Source: RGIG9151 sp963635575
GTDB lineage: Bacteria > Bacillota > Clostridia > TANB77 > RGIG9151
Length of the DNA: 64,000 nucleotides
Reading direction: 5' to 3'
Assembly (NCBI GenBank): GCA_963635575.1
Contig: CAVHFU010000003.1
Location: 1 to 64,000 of the forward strand
Shown piece by piece: positions 25,312 to 35,536 of the stretch. Every line of letters begins with the position of its first letter. The stretch's first letter is position 1. A program made the position numbers and the translations under genes. Below the pieces are notes generated by a model that was given only the letters and a program-made list of their open reading frames with translations, was not told where the DNA came from and searched no databases.

Positions 25312-25617
25312 TTAGGCTATTGTTAAAATCCCCATAAACCCAGTTATTTCAAACACTTCTTTTAGTGTTTTACTTGCATTAGTTATAACCATTTGCCCCT
25401 GCAGTGCATTGATTTTTTTCTGTGTAGCGAGTAACACTCTAAGTCCTGCCGAACTTAAATATGTAATTCCCGCCATATCAAGTTCTAAATTCTTAACTTC
25501 CTCACTAACTAATAAATTTGTAATAGTTGTTTCTAACTCAGGTGCTGTGTTTGTATCAAGTTTTCCCGTAAGTTCTAAAACAATACCGTCTTCATTATTT
25601 TTCTTTACAATTTCCAT
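25312..25617 (-). CDS. STAS-domain anti-anti-sigma factor
   Basis: The roughly 100-residue protein is a complete STAS domain with the phosphorylation-site region TYLSSAGLRVLLATQK, like SpoIIAA/RsbV. Such proteins, when dephosphorylated, bind an RsbW-type kinase and free its target. No kinase or phosphatase is adjacent; possible partners in the window are the RsbW-like protein at 46.4 kb and the cNMP-PP2C phosphatase at 46.9 kb. The start at 25617 fits a GAAGGG ribosome site better than two upstream in-frame ATGs. Confidence 0.88.
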   Translation of the reverse strand: MEIVKKNNEDGIVLELTGKLDTNTAPELETTITNLLVSEEVKNLELDMAGITYLSSAGLRVLLATQKKINALQGQMVITNASKTLKEVFEITGFMGILTIA

Positions 25618-25638
25618 AAAAGTCATCCCTTCCATATA

Positions 25639-26262
25639 TTAAGTCAAAATAAATGACAATAAATTAACAGACATATGTCCTATACTAGACGCAAAAATAT
25701 TTTCATACTTTCGCATAAAGTATCCGTAAAGCATTGCAGATAGAAATGCAATAACTGCCCAAATAATGTTTCCATGCATAATTCCAAACAAAATTGCCTG
25801 TAATATTATCGCAATATGTATATTAAAGCACTTTGCTAACTCACCTAATATAAGTCCTCTAAATAAAATCTCTTCAGTAAATGGTGCTATGACAACAACA
25901 GTAATAAAGCCAATCAAGCTTTTTATTCCTTTAAGTTCTGCATCCATTTCTATCATCAATTCACTTCTCATCGATTGCGGAAATAGTAACTGAACAGACT
26001 GAAAAGCTAAATTTAATGCTAATGAGATAATAATAACAATACCTATTGTTTTTAGCCCTATTTTATTAATTTTCAGTCTATCTTTAATATTTTGTTTTGC
26101 GACTTTTATAAGTAGTAATACCAATAGTCCAAACATTATATCGGCAATTAACGTACTTAGTAAATTATCACTCGGAATTATACTACTGCATATAGCCTGG
26201 CAAATTCCCATAATTGCTATATACGTAAAGCATTTTAGTATTGCTAATATTATTTTTTTCAA
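25639..26262 (-). CDS. CPBP-family intramembrane metalloprotease
   Basis: The 207-residue, six- to seven-span protein has the CAAX-protease/bacteriocin-processing (CPBP, Abi) motifs: EEILFRG (EExxxR, about residues 130-136), an HGN motif in GIMHGNIIW, and a final SIGHMSVNLL. Family members cleave prenylated or small peptides in the membrane, or give bacteriocin immunity. It overlaps the substrate-binding lipoprotein gene by four bases (ATGA), implying translational coupling. Confidence 0.88.
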   Translation of the reverse strand: MKKIILAILKCFTYIAIMGICQAICSSIIPSDNLLSTLIADIMFGLLVLLLIKVAKQNIKDRLKINKIGLKTIGIVIIISLALNLAFQSVQLLFPQSMRSELMIEMDAELKGIKSLIGFITVVVIAPFTEEILFRGLILGELAKCFNIHIAIILQAILFGIMHGNIIWAVIAFLSAMLYGYFMRKYENIFASSIGHMSVNLLSFILT

Positions 26263-27053
26263 TTTACTTCATCCTCTTCTTGTGTAGGATAAAAATATTC
26301 ATTTATCACGTTATTTATTTCTGCCAACAACTCGTCATTTCCTTTTGAAACAAGTGCTACATACTCAAGGAATTTTCCATCCGAAAGTGTGTTAATTTCA
26401 AGTGTATCAGAATTTTCAGCCAACATCTTTTCCGCCTCATTTTTATAGCAAATTACTGCATCAATATTATATAAAAGCAATTGTTCTATTGCAGTATCTA
26501 AGCTTTTATATTGCTTAATAGTTGAAGCCACATTTGATACATCAGTTTTTACTAAACTAGCTATTGGTGTTCCTGTAATAAGTGCCACTTTTTTATCGGA
26601 TAAATCGTGTATACTAAATACATCTACGCCTTTATTAGTAATTACATATGGTACTTCTTTTGCAAAGATAAGTGATTGATTAACCTTAAACTTATCACTT
26701 TCGTTTTTCTCAATCTTACCGAATGCAACGTCTACATTTCCGTCTAAGAGAAGACCTGTTACTTCTTCTCTTGACGTTTTTATAAGATTAACTTTAACTC
26801 CGTTTCTCTTTACAAATTCACCTATTAACTGTTCTTCTTGATGATAAATTTTATCATTTTCCTTATCTTTCTCGTTTTGTTCTGAGTTAGTATCCTTTGT
26901 CATAAAAGGATACTCATCAGTAGAAAAAGCAATATTTATCGTTCCATCACCTTGAATTTCTTTTAATGTTCTATAGCTAACTTCCTCTTTTCCACAGCCT
27001 GTAAACATCAAAGGTATTAAAAGTACCGGCAATATTTTAGCAATTCTTTTCAT
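26259..27053 (-). CDS. Extracellular solute-binding lipoprotein (SBP family 3-like)
   Basis: The 264-residue lipoprotein has the lipobox FTGC (Cys20) and the two-lobed pattern of family-3 binding proteins: INIAFSTDEYPF near the start, DVAFGKI, DKKVALITGTPIASLVK and DAVICYKN. No ABC permease or ATPase lies nearby, so it may act as a sensor or have an orphan role. It begins 11 bases after virB4 and overlaps the CPBP protease gene by four bases. Confidence 0.82.
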   Translation of the reverse strand: MKRIAKILPVLLIPLMFTGCGKEEVSYRTLKEIQGDGTINIAFSTDEYPFMTKDTNSEQNEKDKENDKIYHQEEQLIGEFVKRNGVKVNLIKTSREEVTGLLLDGNVDVAFGKIEKNESDKFKVNQSLIFAKEVPYVITNKGVDVFSIHDLSDKKVALITGTPIASLVKTDVSNVASTIKQYKSLDTAIEQLLLYNIDAVICYKNEAEKMLAENSDTLEINTLSDGKFLEYVALVSKGNDELLAEINNVINEYFYPTQEEDEVN

Positions 27054-27064
27054 TACATTTCCTC

Positions 27065-29731
27065 CTAACTAAATAGTTCCTCAACTTCAGGTGCTGTAAC
27101 TATCTCAATACTTGTTCTGCTTGTTGGACTTGTTACAACAAATGCTTGACCTCTACCGTTATTAATAATCTTTTCTTGTTCGCTCTCATTAATTTCACCG
27201 GCTTTTTCATACAATTTGCATAAATCATGCATATCGTTTGGTGCAAGTGCGAAAATAAATGAATACTGACAAGCGTTAATAATTGCCGTGGACTTTCTTG
27301 CAATTTCTTCTGTACCAACAAAGTCCTTGATATTTTGTGTAATGATAATTTGCATACCATTATACTTTCTTATTCTCTTAGCAAGTTGAAACATAAAGTC
27401 TAACGCAATAGGATATTTCTCATCGATAAATACGTGTGCCTCATCAATAACAACAATAATTTTTCTATTTGCATTATATTTCATATTATAGTCTCTATTT
27501 TTAATAATTTCATTGTCTAGCCATTTTAATACTAAAAGCATTTGTGCATTGGCAATTGTGTTATTTTTATTTGCAAGCAAACTTTGGAAGTTAAACACAA
27601 CAAAATTTTCTTCGGTAGAGATTGTTGCCTCTCCGTTCCATAAATTAGAGTTTCTACCACCGGTAGAGAACTTAGAAATGTACGTAAGAAGTGTTCTTAA
27701 GTTATTTTTACTATAATCTCCTTGTGTCTTTTGATATTCAAACAAAATAGCGTCATATAAATCATCAAATGTTGGGAAATCGGCTGGTTTTAATTTGCTT
27801 ATATCTGTCGTTTCATCAATTCCTTTAGTAGCATATACTCTTAAAATTAAGTTATTTAGATATTCCATTGCGTCATTGTCTAATCCACTTAAGATTTGTC
27901 TAAAAAATTCTTCTAAGAACTGTAAATGTGCTGCAAAACTTGTATTAGTTGCTCCTTCATCTTCCGTTTCATCTACACTCGCAACAATTTGGAATGGATT
28001 TAATCTTCCTTGCTTTGCGCTTCCCACATCAATAAGTTTACCGTGTAAATTCTTAGCTAAGGTAGAATACTCATTTTCAGGGTCTAGAATGAATACTTTA
28101 CTATCTTCTGCTGCTAAGTTTGTAAGCATCATTTTTGTCGCATATGACTTACCACTACCAGATTTACCTATAACAACCATATTACTATTAACTCTTTCTC
28201 TATCTCTCCTAAAGAAGTTTAAGAATACCGGATAGCCATTGCTGTTCCCTAAATTAATTCCGCCTTCATCAGATAAAACACTATTAACGAATGGGAATAC
28301 TGCTGCAACGGATGTTGAATGTATACTTCTGGATTTCTTAATAAGTGGGTCATATGCTGAAAGTTGTGTTCCAACATATGCATCAAATTGTTGCATAAAT
28401 AAATCATCTGTCTTAAACCCATCTTCTGATAGTAATCTTTTTACACGTTTTTTTAGATTAACTCTTGATTTTGCTTTTTCTTCCGATGTTCTTCTATCAT
28501 AAATTGTGATATATATGTTAACTTCAAATAATGTTTCGTTGTCACTTTGCAAGGTTGCTAAAACTTCAGATAATGTATCGATATGGTTGCTTAATTCAAT
28601 AAGCTTACTTGTCTTGCCTGTTGCATTTCCTTGCCCTCTTAATTCATCTATTGCTCTATCTATACGTCTTACAGCTTGATACTTATCTACTGGCTTTAAT
28701 TTCATAACCACCTTTGTATCCGGAATATCGAATAATCTATATCCCCAAGCATTATATACAGACATCGGGAAGTCTGTAATTCTTAAGTTATGAGTAACTA
28801 TTCCGTCATATTCAATAGTACGTCCAAACATTTCAATTTTATTAGGTAAAATCCAGTCCATATAGTTTTCAGGTTCAATATTTTCAACTTCTCTTTCATC
28901 AAAGTTATAAGTGTAATTGTACTTTAAGAATATAGCCAATTCCTTATCATTTAACACTTTAACATTCATATTATTTGCTGTAAGAGATTCATATGCAAAT
29001 TTTAATTGTTCCTCAATTAAGGTTTTGTCTGTGTCATATATTACAAGATAATGATACGACTTAATGACTTGCATTTCCTTGTTTATGTAATCAATATTTT
29101 CTCTACGCTTAGTTAATATTTCTAAACGAACGTTAAATTCTTCTTCTGTTAACATTCCATTAGTAAATGCATTTCTTAACTCTGCTATTTTTTGGTTTTC
29201 TGATTGAATATAGTCATCATAATTAACAGGTCTGTCAATCTTAACTAGATTTGCCGCTTGCTCACCTGATAAATTTCTTAAAATTGCACCAAACACTCTA
29301 TCTATTAAGTTATTTTGTCTAAATTCACTATAAAACTTAAATTCAATTGGAGAAATTTCAATTACACCTGCAACATATTTTCCGTTAAAATCAATTAAGC
29401 CATTCTCTATTTTACTAAACGGTGTAATATCTTTTATGTCATATTCCTTCTTTTTAGCTTTTACATTAGGATTTTTTGCAAAATTCCTTCTATATGACAA
29501 ATGTCTTATTATGTTATTTACAAGTACGTAAGTTTGATCCTCATCAATTTTAACAACTAAAATCACAAATAGCAATGTGACCGCTAGCATAAGCCAATAC
29601 TTAAATGTAATATTGGATAAGAATAAGAATACAACAATCGTAACTCCTACTAATCCTATTAAAACATCTACCAATCCTACACCCTTAAATAACTCCATTT
29701 TTACTCTTGTGTTTTTTGGAATAATACGCAT
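27065..29731 (-). CDS. virB4: VirB4-type ATPase with fused N-terminal PrgI-like membrane domain
   Basis: VirB4 is the conserved energising ATPase of type IV secretion systems. The 888-residue protein has two hydrophobic spans in its first 65 residues, like the small PrgI protein that is usually separate. A VirB4 N-domain follows, then Walker A GKSGSGKS (about 521-528) and Walker B VVIDEAHVF (about 760-768). A late IITQNIKDF motif is also typical of the family. It lies directly downstream of three VirB6-like genes (24-base gap). Confidence 0.93.
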   Translation of the reverse strand: MRIIPKNTRVKMELFKGVGLVDVLIGLVGVTIVVFLFLSNITFKYWLMLAVTLLFVILVVKIDEDQTYVLVNNIIRHLSYRRNFAKNPNVKAKKKEYDIKDITPFSKIENGLIDFNGKYVAGVIEISPIEFKFYSEFRQNNLIDRVFGAILRNLSGEQAANLVKIDRPVNYDDYIQSENQKIAELRNAFTNGMLTEEEFNVRLEILTKRRENIDYINKEMQVIKSYHYLVIYDTDKTLIEEQLKFAYESLTANNMNVKVLNDKELAIFLKYNYTYNFDEREVENIEPENYMDWILPNKIEMFGRTIEYDGIVTHNLRITDFPMSVYNAWGYRLFDIPDTKVVMKLKPVDKYQAVRRIDRAIDELRGQGNATGKTSKLIELSNHIDTLSEVLATLQSDNETLFEVNIYITIYDRRTSEEKAKSRVNLKKRVKRLLSEDGFKTDDLFMQQFDAYVGTQLSAYDPLIKKSRSIHSTSVAAVFPFVNSVLSDEGGINLGNSNGYPVFLNFFRRDRERVNSNMVVIGKSGSGKSYATKMMLTNLAAEDSKVFILDPENEYSTLAKNLHGKLIDVGSAKQGRLNPFQIVASVDETEDEGATNTSFAAHLQFLEEFFRQILSGLDNDAMEYLNNLILRVYATKGIDETTDISKLKPADFPTFDDLYDAILFEYQKTQGDYSKNNLRTLLTYISKFSTGGRNSNLWNGEATISTEENFVVFNFQSLLANKNNTIANAQMLLVLKWLDNEIIKNRDYNMKYNANRKIIVVIDEAHVFIDEKYPIALDFMFQLAKRIRKYNGMQIIITQNIKDFVGTEEIARKSTAIINACQYSFIFALAPNDMHDLCKLYEKAGEINESEQEKIINNGRGQAFVVTSPTSRTSIEIVTAPEVEELFS

Positions 29732-29754
29732 TTTTACATCCTCCCTAATTTCTA

Positions 29755-31959
29755 CTACTTAGAAATAATATTCTTTTGCTCAATAGAAAGTCCTCCACTA
29801 CTTCCCGTCGGTGCCACCTTAGACGCTCCACCCGTTGCTTCAGACTTGACAATATTAGTCACTTCTTGTGCTGCTCCAACCGCTACTTCTGCAATTCCCA
29901 TCTCCGCCAATGCTGCTTGAGGGTCAATTAGCTTCATAAGTAAATTATGTGATTTAAATACTGCATAGCAACCTGCCGTTAAAAGTAAAATTATAAAGCC
30001 GGTATTTATAAAAGTATTTGTAGAAAAAATAATACTTCCATTTGTTATAATTGGTAATATTATTCCGACAAATAACTTCATCATTATAACCAAGCCAAAG
30101 CCTGAAACCAATTTAGCAATAAATAATTTTCTCCAATCACCGAATTTTTCGCCACCGTCAAGTGAAATCGTTGCGGCAAAGTATGGTGAAACAATAAATA
30201 GCAAAATTAAATCAAAAATTCTCGTAACAAACATAATAATCGCTAAAGCTAGCAGTAATATTATATATATACTTAAAATCATTCCGCCAAGCACCTTAAA
30301 ATAAGAAAAATAGAAATACTCCGATGAATCGGCTGATCTTTCATATTTTGTATTGTTATTATAAAAAGATATTCTTGCTCTATCAGTAAATGATGGATTT
30401 CCTGAGCAATCTTCATAATCAGATGTTTCCTCACCAAATGAGAAAATCATAAATAACGTATTGCCGAAAGTTAAATCGGCTCCTCCTCCATTTATCGTCA
30501 TTATATCATCAATTTTCAATAATACTGCTGAAGCAAGATTTACACTAACAATAACAAAAATCGGCACTACTACGTATGTTGCGAGACTTTTACCTATTCT
30601 GCCCAGCATAGGCCCTATTGATTTTTCTCTATCATCGGAGAAAACAGCCCGAGTAACACTAATAATCGCAAATATAAAGTTAAGTGCTATTCCCAATATA
30701 AACACGCCCCAGAATATTCTTCTGATTGTTGTGTCTTCAAACAACATATTTATAAAAATTGTGCTGTTTCCGTCAACCAAAATTGGCTTTGTTCCGGCAA
30801 AAATATTAAAAATATTCATAAGTGCATCAATAGTTCTAAGTAAAACTAGCAATAACTCGAACATCCACATTCTTGCCCAAAAAGTCACTATTTCAATATA
30901 TAAATTAAATAATTTTTCAATAAGTCCACTTTGCTCTGTAAGAAGTTTTTTAAGTAAGCTCAAAAATAAATCAACTATTGGCTGAACTAAATTCATAAGC
31001 ATTCTCACGAAAAATCCTACTGTATTTCCAAGACCGTCTGTTATTCGCTTTGATGCTTCCTCAATACTAAGTTCAGAGTCACTGTCTACTTCTATCTCAA
31101 CATCTGCCGGATTTTTATCATACTGTTCCTTAGTAAGTCTTTCAATTGGTGTTATATACTTTTCTGTTTTTAATGAAAACTCAAGCGAACCTAAGCTATA
31201 ATGTCCATCGTCATTATATATTTCAAAATAATGTGTTCCTGCCGGCAAATCAAAAGTCGTAGAAATCGTAACATAATCCAAACTTGTTTCATTATGTTCA
31301 ATAGTTGAAAGTCCCGCATTGTTTAGCCGTATAACCAGCCTGTTACCGTCAGTCCCGTCAAACTTTCCAGTAGTTGTAAAACTATACGTACCCGACTTTT
31401 GAACAGAAATCCTATAATCAATAAAGTCTCCAGCATTCATATATACCGTATTTTCAGAAAATGTGCTTCCGTAAGAGCCATTATTCTCATTAACTTTTAT
31501 TGTTCCCGGTACAGTTTTTCCATCACTTAGCGTCACACTTTTTAGTGAAAATTCGATAGTAGAAAAATCCCAATTATCTTTTAATGAGCACACTGATATT
31601 TTGTGCTTTCCGGAGGATAATGAAACATCAAAAGTCATTTTTTGCTCTGTATGATCTTTATCCCAAGGAATTTTAGTTGCCTCCACAATTTTCTCAGAAT
31701 CACAGTATATTTCAAAATTATTATCTTCAGAATCTTCTGATGCCAAATTAGTAGCATTAAAATCAAGAGTATAGCTTCCGGGAGTAATTACATTTATCCC
31801 ATAATCCCAAGATTTTTCATCAGAGTGATCTATATATCTAGATTTATGTATACTTAAATCAGTTTCATCAGTCTCCCCCTCAGCATATGAAGTAAAAGGT
31901 ATCAAAATAAACGCCATAACAAAAAACGTCACAATTATTTTTTTAGCTATATTTTTCAA
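29755..31959 (-). CDS. VirB6/TrbL-like secretion membrane protein with two extracellular beta-sandwich domains
   Basis: About 734 residues. A signal peptide (ending SYA) precedes two carbohydrate-binding-module-like beta-sandwiches (about 35-150 and 150-275), with repeated SLGSLEFSLK / SFSTIEFSLK-like endings. The C-terminal half has about seven spans sharing the signature SPYFAATISLDGGEKFGDWRKLFIAKL with the two neighbouring paralogues. It is likely a channel component whose N-terminal domains project outside. TTG at 31959 is preferred, because GAGGTG lies 6 bases before it. Confidence 0.78.
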   Translation of the reverse strand: MKNIAKKIIVTFFVMAFILIPFTSYAEGETDETDLSIHKSRYIDHSDEKSWDYGINVITPGSYTLDFNATNLASEDSEDNNFEIYCDSEKIVEATKIPWDKDHTEQKMTFDVSLSSGKHKISVCSLKDNWDFSTIEFSLKSVTLSDGKTVPGTIKVNENNGSYGSTFSENTVYMNAGDFIDYRISVQKSGTYSFTTTGKFDGTDGNRLVIRLNNAGLSTIEHNETSLDYVTISTTFDLPAGTHYFEIYNDDGHYSLGSLEFSLKTEKYITPIERLTKEQYDKNPADVEIEVDSDSELSIEEASKRITDGLGNTVGFFVRMLMNLVQPIVDLFLSLLKKLLTEQSGLIEKLFNLYIEIVTFWARMWMFELLLVLLRTIDALMNIFNIFAGTKPILVDGNSTIFINMLFEDTTIRRIFWGVFILGIALNFIFAIISVTRAVFSDDREKSIGPMLGRIGKSLATYVVVPIFVIVSVNLASAVLLKIDDIMTINGGGADLTFGNTLFMIFSFGEETSDYEDCSGNPSFTDRARISFYNNNTKYERSADSSEYFYFSYFKVLGGMILSIYIILLLALAIIMFVTRIFDLILLFIVSPYFAATISLDGGEKFGDWRKLFIAKLVSGFGLVIMMKLFVGIILPIITNGSIIFSTNTFINTGFIILLLTAGCYAVFKSHNLLMKLIDPQAALAEMGIAEVAVGAAQEVTNIVKSEATGGASKVAPTGSSGGLSIEQKNIISK

Positions 31960-31993
31960 CCTTCTCACCTCACTAACTTATTAAACGTTCCTA

Positions 31994-33841
31994 CTAAAAC
32001 TTATTTGTACTATCATTTTTTCCACTAGGTGTGGCTTTTTTCCAAGTATTATTCTTTGGAATAGATGTTGCAGAAGAACTGCTGCTTGGGGTACTTACAT
32101 TGTTAGAAATACTGTTTGAACTATTAAAGCTATTGTTAACACTTGTAGAAGTGGTTTGATTTACTGCTGTTGCTGAAGTCCCGCCAGTAAAACTGCTATT
32201 TTGAGTCGTTCTATTAATTGTTCCTCTTTGCCAGTTTGATGCACTTTGACTCGAACTTGATTGACTACTACGGTTATTTTCTATTACAAAATCAGTTTTT
32301 CTTGCATTTCCACTTATAGTGCCATTTTCCCACGTTCTTCTATGACCACCAATTTCAATATTATTCTTATTCGTTCTATGTGCACCTATAGTAATATTTT
32401 TATTTCTTGATGTATTGTCAGATACACTCACTCTGTTAAATGTATTGAGATTAGGGTTTCTATTACTTTCCTTTGATGTTTCCCTAATCATATCGCCTTG
32501 TGTTTTTTTAGGGAAAGCCATCCCCTCGCCTCTTAATGCTCGCATTCCCATATTCTTAGCCGACATAACAAAACCAAAACCTGCTTGAGCTGTCGAACTT
32601 TCTGCATAAGATGCCTGAATATTCAATATCTGCATAAGTAGTGAATTTGACTTATATATTGCAAATGCACCACCAACTATGAATAATACTTTAAGTCCCA
32701 TATTTACGAAGTTGATCGACGAAAGTTCTAAGTTAGAACTCATAATTATAGGTACAAGAATAATATAAAGTTTCATTCCTATCAGCATACCAAAACCCGA
32801 GAAAAGCTTTGCTATAAACATATTCCGCCACTCATTAAATTTTGCTCCATCGTCTAATGGAATTGTTGCCACGAAAAACGGAGAAGCAATATACAAAAGC
32901 ATTACTTCAAAAATTCTGGTAATAAAGACAAATGTACAAATTATAAGCATAAGTAAAACAAACAAAGACATAAATAATCCCAATACTGTTTTAACTTGTG
33001 TAATATTAAAATCGCTTAATACATCTCCTGCATTCCAATAATCCTTTTTCCCTGAATAATAGTCAGCTCTTACCCCGTCAGTAAAACCTGCCATTGTATC
33101 ATTATCGTTTCCATTTTTTAATGCTTCCGCCATTTCAGTCGCAGACATCTCCCCTGCTGAGTTTTCTTCTGCTTGTAGTGTTGTGGCTAAGAATAAAACC
33201 GTTCCGAGAGACGGAGTATCCATTCCTACGCTCATTGATAATATTTCATTCGTTTTCTTTATAACAATGTTTGTCATATTAAGTGCAAAAAGCGTGAAAA
33301 ACGGAACTATTAAAAATGTAAGCCCTGTCTTCGCAATTGCACCTATTACTTTACCTACCGGCCTTTTACCGTCTAGGTCGGTAGTAGATTTCATAACTGC
33401 AATAATTCCAAATACTAGCGATACAGCAAACGCTAATAACGTAATTGACCAAAAAATCTTTGAAACGCCTGAGTTTGTAAAAAAGACATTGAGTAAAAAA
33501 TCCGTACTTCTTTGGCCATCTTTTACAACCGTAACATCACTTACTCCCCCAAAAATGTTAAACGCATATTCTAATACATCTATAACTCTTAAAACTGCCA
33601 CATACATATAATATGTCCTTATATGTATCCAAGCCATAAACAAATCGCCAATAAGCCCTAATATAGGCTCAACCAATGATTTAAAAAATGGTTCAAGTAT
33701 AGGCATTAATACATCATTTATAACAGTATTAAGCACCGTAGATATAACTTTACCCACTGCATTTGTGACAGGCGTCACAACAGCATCAAAAATCGCACTC
33801 GTAATATCTTTAACGCTTATAAGTGGCAAAAATCTAAACAT
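31994..33841 (-). CDS. VirB6/TrbL-like secretion membrane protein, Ser/Asn-rich tail
   Basis: The 615-residue protein has an amphipathic N terminus (1-70), spans between about 75 and 410, and the shared signature SPFFVATIPLDDGAKFNEW (320-338). The last 175 residues are Ser/Asn/Thr-rich and disordered, and hold the repeated motifs IGAHR (485-489) and IGGHR (497-501). A similar LGTHR occurs in the next paralogue. The fold matches TrbL-type proteins of Gram-positive conjugation systems; it probably forms part of the membrane channel. Confidence 0.82.
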   Translation of the reverse strand: MFRFLPLISVKDITSAIFDAVVTPVTNAVGKVISTVLNTVINDVLMPILEPFFKSLVEPILGLIGDLFMAWIHIRTYYMYVAVLRVIDVLEYAFNIFGGVSDVTVVKDGQRSTDFLLNVFFTNSGVSKIFWSITLLAFAVSLVFGIIAVMKSTTDLDGKRPVGKVIGAIAKTGLTFLIVPFFTLFALNMTNIVIKKTNEILSMSVGMDTPSLGTVLFLATTLQAEENSAGEMSATEMAEALKNGNDNDTMAGFTDGVRADYYSGKKDYWNAGDVLSDFNITQVKTVLGLFMSLFVLLMLIICTFVFITRIFEVMLLYIASPFFVATIPLDDGAKFNEWRNMFIAKLFSGFGMLIGMKLYIILVPIIMSSNLELSSINFVNMGLKVLFIVGGAFAIYKSNSLLMQILNIQASYAESSTAQAGFGFVMSAKNMGMRALRGEGMAFPKKTQGDMIRETSKESNRNPNLNTFNRVSVSDNTSRNKNITIGAHRTNKNNIEIGGHRRTWENGTISGNARKTDFVIENNRSSQSSSSQSASNWQRGTINRTTQNSSFTGGTSATAVNQTTSTSVNNSFNSSNSISNNVSTPSSSSSATSIPKNNTWKKATPSGKNDSTNKF

Positions 33842-33863
33842 TCATCTCACCTCTTTACAGAAT

Positions 33864-35513
33864 TTACTTCTTCAATAAATTACTAACACCGGAAGCTTTA
33901 CCGATCGTTCCGTCTTTATTTCCTAATTTTCTTGCCATTCCACCATCGCGATGTGTGCCCAATTGGATGCGATCTTGTGACTGATTAAAAGCTTTATTTT
34001 CTCCTCCGCCCCTAAACGCATTGCTTTCCTTTTTTTCTTTTTTCTCAGTACCATTATTTTCACCTTTCATTACCATACTTCCGGCTGATTTTGCTGCATC
34101 TATGGCTACATTCTTTGCGTCCATTGCTAATGTAGCACCACCAGTAGCAACAGCTTTTACTGCTATTGTACCATACTTTATTCCAGCTCTTACTGCCCTT
34201 GTAGCTATTTCACTGGAAAGTCCTGCTTCTTGATAAGCTGCATTTATATTTACAATTTGCATAATAAGGTTTCCAGATTTATATGCAGCCCATAATCCAC
34301 CAATCATAAACAAAGTTTTTGTAAGTAAATTTGCAAGTGAGCTTTGCGAAAATACAACTCTGTCAGACATAACAATCGGCGAAATTATAAAGAATAGTTT
34401 CATAACAATAACCATTCCAAATCCACCAAGTAATTTTGCAATAAACATTTTAGCCCATTCTTTAAACTTAGTTCCACCGTCTAACACAGTAGACGCGACA
34501 AAAAATGGTGAAGTTATATACAAAAGTAAAACTTCAAATATCTTAACAACAAACACAATTGCACATAAAACAATAATGAATATCATAACACTGCAAACTG
34601 TAAACGCTAATAGGTAATTTATTTTTTCAATTGCAAAGTCGTTCATTCCGTTTATCGCATAATCTTTTTTACCGGACATATATGGTGCCCTAAGTTCATC
34701 AGTAAGAGTAGCATTTACGTTATACTCATCATCCCGAGCCGCATCCATAGTAAATGTTAAAAATGTCAATGTACCTAAACTAGCACTGTTTTCACCACTT
34801 TGTGTAAGGGTAATAATTTCACTAGTTTTCCGTAGTACCGTGGATGAAAGATTAAGCAAAATTAAAGACATAAACGGTATTAAGAATAAAATAATCATTG
34901 CTTTACATGACATTCCAAGTATTTGACCAGTTGTTTGCTTTGCTTCTAAATTGCTCATATTCTTAATTATCGCTATAATTGTAAAAATAACTAAAATAGC
35001 TAATGCAATTAATGTAACTGACCAAAATACTCTATTTATTACATTATTTTTAAAAAATACATTAAGTAAAAAATCTTTACTTCCGTTATATGTAACATCA
35101 GAAATACCGGCGAAAATGTCAAAAACATTTTCAAGCAAATCCATGAACTTCAACGCCCCGGTAAAAATCGCGAAATTTATGGGGGTCCATATAGCATTGA
35201 GCACAGATATGACTAAATTAAATATCGGTTCTGCTATGTCTATAAGAAATTTTTCTATAAGTGGCATAATAGTACTTACCGCACTTTTTAGCAGTTCACT
35301 GAATTTAGTTAGCACAGCCTCTATAACAGGCTCTATAACAGCCTCAATAACTGGCCCTAGCACTTTATCAAATATAAATGTTATTACTTTCTCCGCTAGG
35401 TCTGTAATAAAGTCAGCTACTTCTTTTAAAGCGTCTACAATTTTATTCCATGCATTTTTTATCCAATTTCCAATTTTGCAGAAAAAGCAAAGATAAATAA
35501 GGAATTTAGTCAA
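33864..35513 (-). CDS. VirB6/TrbL-like secretion membrane protein
   Basis: The 549-residue paralogue of the preceding protein has a long amphipathic N terminus with repeated PVIEAVIEPVIEAV, spans to about residue 430 and the shared signature SPFFVASTVLDGGTKFKEW. Its short polar tail has LGTHR at 518-522. A conserved SGKKDY element in an extracellular loop is shared with the 615-residue protein. The start codon appears to be TTG at 35513. Confidence 0.82.
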   Translation of the reverse strand: MTKFLIYLCFFCKIGNWIKNAWNKIVDALKEVADFITDLAEKVITFIFDKVLGPVIEAVIEPVIEAVLTKFSELLKSAVSTIMPLIEKFLIDIAEPIFNLVISVLNAIWTPINFAIFTGALKFMDLLENVFDIFAGISDVTYNGSKDFLLNVFFKNNVINRVFWSVTLIALAILVIFTIIAIIKNMSNLEAKQTTGQILGMSCKAMIILFLIPFMSLILLNLSSTVLRKTSEIITLTQSGENSASLGTLTFLTFTMDAARDDEYNVNATLTDELRAPYMSGKKDYAINGMNDFAIEKINYLLAFTVCSVMIFIIVLCAIVFVVKIFEVLLLYITSPFFVASTVLDGGTKFKEWAKMFIAKLLGGFGMVIVMKLFFIISPIVMSDRVVFSQSSLANLLTKTLFMIGGLWAAYKSGNLIMQIVNINAAYQEAGLSSEIATRAVRAGIKYGTIAVKAVATGGATLAMDAKNVAIDAAKSAGSMVMKGENNGTEKKEKKESNAFRGGGENKAFNQSQDRIQLGTHRDGGMARKLGNKDGTIGKASGVSNLLKK

Positions 35514-35536
35514 TGTATCCCCATCCTTTAACAGTT

